This document shows positions 6,290 through 8,270 of a DNA stretch of 8,270 nucleotides, piece by piece. The notes beneath the pieces were generated by a model, which saw only the letters and a list, made by a program, of their open reading frames with translations, was not told where the DNA came from and searched no databases. A program made the translations under genes and the position numbers. Source of the stretch: Thermococcus sp. (GTDB taxonomy: Archaea; Methanobacteriota_B; Thermococci; Thermococcales; Thermococcaceae); NCBI GenBank assembly GCA_027035445.1, contig JALVUT010000262.1, forward strand, positions 1 to 8,270. The letters run 5' to 3'. Position 1 is the first letter of the stretch, and each line of letters begins with the position of its first letter.

Positions 6290-7196
6290 ATGAAAGAGAA
6301 CGTGATGGAAGAATTCTTTGACATAGAAGCGCCGCATTACTTGGATGAGCCGTTTACAAAGAACACCGCGGAGGAGATTGAGTTTATAGTACGGGAATTT
6401 GGATTTCCTGCAGGTGCGAGGATTCTGGACATGGGGTGTGGTGCTGGGAGACACTCCATAGAGCTGGCAAAGAGGGATACAAGGTCACCGGCGTAGACAT
6501 TTCCCAGGGGATGCTGAATGAGGCCAGAAGACGGGCCGAGAGTGCAGGGGCTGAAGTGGAATTCGCCAGGGCCGATGCCACCGAGTTCAGAAGGGAAGGT
6601 GAGTTCGACGGGGTCATCTGTCTCTGCGAGGTGCCTTCTCGCTTATAGGCTCGGGAGACAATCCAATAGAGCACGACATTGCGATACTGCGGAATGTTTA
6701 TGATTCGCTGAGGCCGGGTGGGAAATTTCTCCTAACTGCTTTAAGCGCCCTTGGACGGATAAAGGAAACCACCAACGAGGATATAGAGAAGGGCCTCTTT
6801 GACCCGGATACCATGACCTTCCTCGAGGAACTGGAAGCTCCCAACGGGAGGAGGTTCTCCATAAGGGAACGCGTCTACGTTCCAACAGAACTGTACCTGA
6901 TGTTATACTCCAATGTTCATGCAGACTTCAGCAGTGCTTTAATATTTGTCCTAGGCGGTGATTCATTTAAACTCAGGCACGGAGCACAGTATCAAGTCTA
7001 CATTGGGACTGACAAGCCAATTTCTCTCAGCGTGATAAAACAAAAGGGGGAGAAGTTCTGGGAAATGCTTGATAAAGGAAAAACTGCATATGAAGCAATG
7101 GAATCTATTCAGCCAAGCTGGTGGGAAAGGTACATTGAGGGAAAAGCGTCATTTGAACTGGATGGAGACAAGAATTGGAGGCTTGGCTCGGGATGA
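6290..7196 (+). pseudogene. Class I SAM-dependent methyltransferase, broken by two frameshifts, with an odd C-terminus
   Basis: Joining three frames rebuilds a class I methyltransferase: N-terminal E-E-F-F-D-I-E-A-P-H-Y, motif I I-L-D-M-G-C-G-A-G-R-H-S (6422-6457), then G-V-D-I-S motif II with its acidic residue, D-A-T-E-F, L-C-E and L-R-P-G-G-K. The first shift is at 6474-6476, where GGG should be GGGG to continue A-K-R into G-Y-K-V-T-G. The second is at 6630-6631, where GG should be GGG to join C-E to G-A-F-S-L-I-G-S-G. Both are single-base losses in G runs, so assembly error and true decay are both possible. A GGGGAG site precedes the ATG at 6290. After P-T-E-L-Y-L-M-L-Y-S (about 6906) the frame stays open for about 95 codons that do not resemble the usual short family C-terminus. 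Its TGA overlaps the ATG at 7193. The methylated substrate cannot be told. Confidence 0.85.
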
Positions 7197-8248
7197 AGGA
7201 TGTAAGAAAATACCTACTGGCAATTCTCCTCCTTCTCACACTTTTTATAGCACTCCTGGGTCAGAAGACCTACAAAGCCCCAAGACCAATCAAAGGGACT
7301 GAGGTGAAGTTCGCAGGCAAAGTGTACTCAAAATCCCTTGAGATACTCGACAACACGGGATACACCATCCACATCCTCCTGTGTCCGCTGGCCGATGAAA
7401 ACGTGGCCGTCAACGTAACACCCAGGGGGTGGATAGACAAAAAGGCCGCCACCTACGTTATTCTCCCCCCTGAGTCGTATCCACCAGGGTTCCTTGAGAG
7501 CGTTTCTAAAGAAGTGGGGAAGTTTCGAATTGTCACTGCCACAATCTCAAACTTCAGCTACAAAAACGGTACGATAATGTACATAGGGCACCTAAAGAAA
7601 GGTGAATGCACTGTTCTGTCTATAAGGGCGATATTCAAGAAAGCAGGCCTCCCCCAGAGGATTGACGTCAGTGGTCTAGGCGTCGGTGAGCTCGTTCTGC
7701 CGAACGCCATCCTGAGGGGAGGAAACGAAAGTTACAGGCTTGAGGTTTGGATCCCGTGGGATTACGGCAACTGGTCGCTATCCGTGCTGGTTCCTAGGAG
7801 ACTTGGAAGAGACCCCACCTATGCCATGGAGCTTGAGAATTATATGGAAGCTCTCCTCTCTCCCCTCCAGAAGGGAATCTTTTCCCTTGATTCGCTGAAA
7901 AGGCCGACCATTTCGGAGCCGGAACCGCCCGATAGTTACTGTGCCGAGCTTTCCGCTCCGGGAGATTTGATATATACCCAACGCCCCCTCGACGAGTCTT
8001 CTCTCTACGGCGATGGATCCTACTTTGAAACGGATTTCTCTGGAAATTCAAGCAGGGGGATAACCTTAAATTTAACTGCAAAAGGTTGCAGTCCCGCAGT
8101 GTGGCTCGTATTCCAGGGAAAAGCCGAAAACCTGCTTACGGGGCCGTTTTTGTCCTCAGTTCAGATTGAAGCCAGGGGAAAGGGAAGCGTTTGGAGTTCA
8201 AAGATTGAAGTCATTGATGATGTCGTTGTCGAGCCCACCATTCATTGA
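7193..8248 (+). CDS. Exported or membrane-anchored protein of unknown function
   Basis: The 351-residue product begins M-K-D-V-R-K-Y followed by a hydrophobic segment (about 7-23), a signal peptide or anchor, so most of the protein lies outside the cell. I recognise no domain. The body is rich in predicted strands and has six N-x-S/T sequons (N at about 120, 125, 178, 193, 285 and 293), suggesting archaeal N-glycosylation, and four cysteines (64, 139, 250, 299) that could form two disulfides. A Pro/Glu-rich linker (about 238-248) may separate two domains. The frame could extend to a TTG at 7175, but the ATG at 7193 gives a normal signal sequence and overlaps the upstream TGA as ATGA, implying translational coupling. 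GGAGG at 7177-7181 is eleven bases away, rather far. The upstream coupled frame seems to be a gene remnant. Confidence 0.8.
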   Translation: MKDVRKYLLAILLLLTLFIALLGQKTYKAPRPIKGTEVKFAGKVYSKSLEILDNTGYTIHILLCPLADENVAVNVTPRGWIDKKAATYVILPPESYPPGFLESVSKEVGKFRIVTATISNFSYKNGTIMYIGHLKKGECTVLSIRAIFKKAGLPQRIDVSGLGVGELVLPNAILRGGNESYRLEVWIPWDYGNWSLSVLVPRRLGRDPTYAMELENYMEALLSPLQKGIFSLDSLKRPTISEPEPPDSYCAELSAPGDLIYTQRPLDESSLYGDGSYFETDFSGNSSRGITLNLTAKGCSPAVWLVFQGKAENLLTGPFLSSVQIEARGKGSVWSSKIEVIDDVVVEPTIH

Positions 8249-8270
8249 GCCGTTTCCTACGGAGAAAGCT

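Noticed and set aside
8205..8250. TGATGAT near the right edge as a C/D box RNA
   Set aside because: No CTGA box lies at the expected distance, and the stretch is coding sequence.
1..8270. CRISPR arrays, tRNA genes, insertion sequences or terminal inverted repeats
   Set aside because: I found no regularly spaced repeats, no tRNA-like cloverleaf and no transposase frame on either strand.

Overview
The window looks like chromosomal DNA of a hyperthermophilic archaeon of the order Thermococcales, most likely a Thermococcus. The evidence is heavy AGG/AGA and ATA codon use, a roughly balanced base composition, GGTG/GAGGTG-type ribosome binding sites, archaeal TATA boxes 40-55 bases upstream of starts, and closely packed genes with short or overlapping junctions. 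The genus is inference; no rRNA or other marker is present.

Left part (1-3524): the C-terminal half of an FGGY-family (glycerol kinase-like) sugar kinase runs off the left edge on the + strand. It converges on a minus-strand two-gene operon, tldD then tldE (pmbA-like), which encodes both halves of a TldD/TldE metalloprotease. TldD carries the HExxxH zinc motif and a C-terminal cysteine; TldE lacks them. A good TATA box lies upstream of tldD.

Middle part (3525-6094): all genes are on the + strand, short, and encode membrane or secreted proteins. Two four-helix membrane proteins (119 and 118 aa, about 48 % identical without gaps by my count) flank a cassette that begins with its own strong promoter. 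The first cassette gene encodes a 224-aa exported protein: an N-terminal signal/anchor, a domain of about 125 residues, and a C-terminal module with 14 cysteines in 62 residues. This resembles the precursor of the archaeal peptide antibiotic halocin C8, where an N-terminal immunity domain is fused to a Cys-rich peptide. A three-helix membrane protein follows 12 bases later, then the second paralogue and a 76-aa three-helix protein. I propose, as inference, an archaeocin-like peptide with linked membrane proteins acting in self-protection or export. This is the best candidate for an undescribed system here.

Right part (6095-8270): after a spacer with an unrecognised 42-codon ORF comes a broken class I SAM-dependent methyltransferase gene. 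It carries two single-base losses, both in G runs, and a C-terminus that no longer looks like a methyltransferase. Its last reading frame overlaps (ATGA) the start of a gene for a 351-aa exported, probably glycosylated protein of unknown function. The only gene-free stretch longer than 300 bases is 4096-4443; it holds the cassette promoter, a second TATA-like site and a possible gene remnant.
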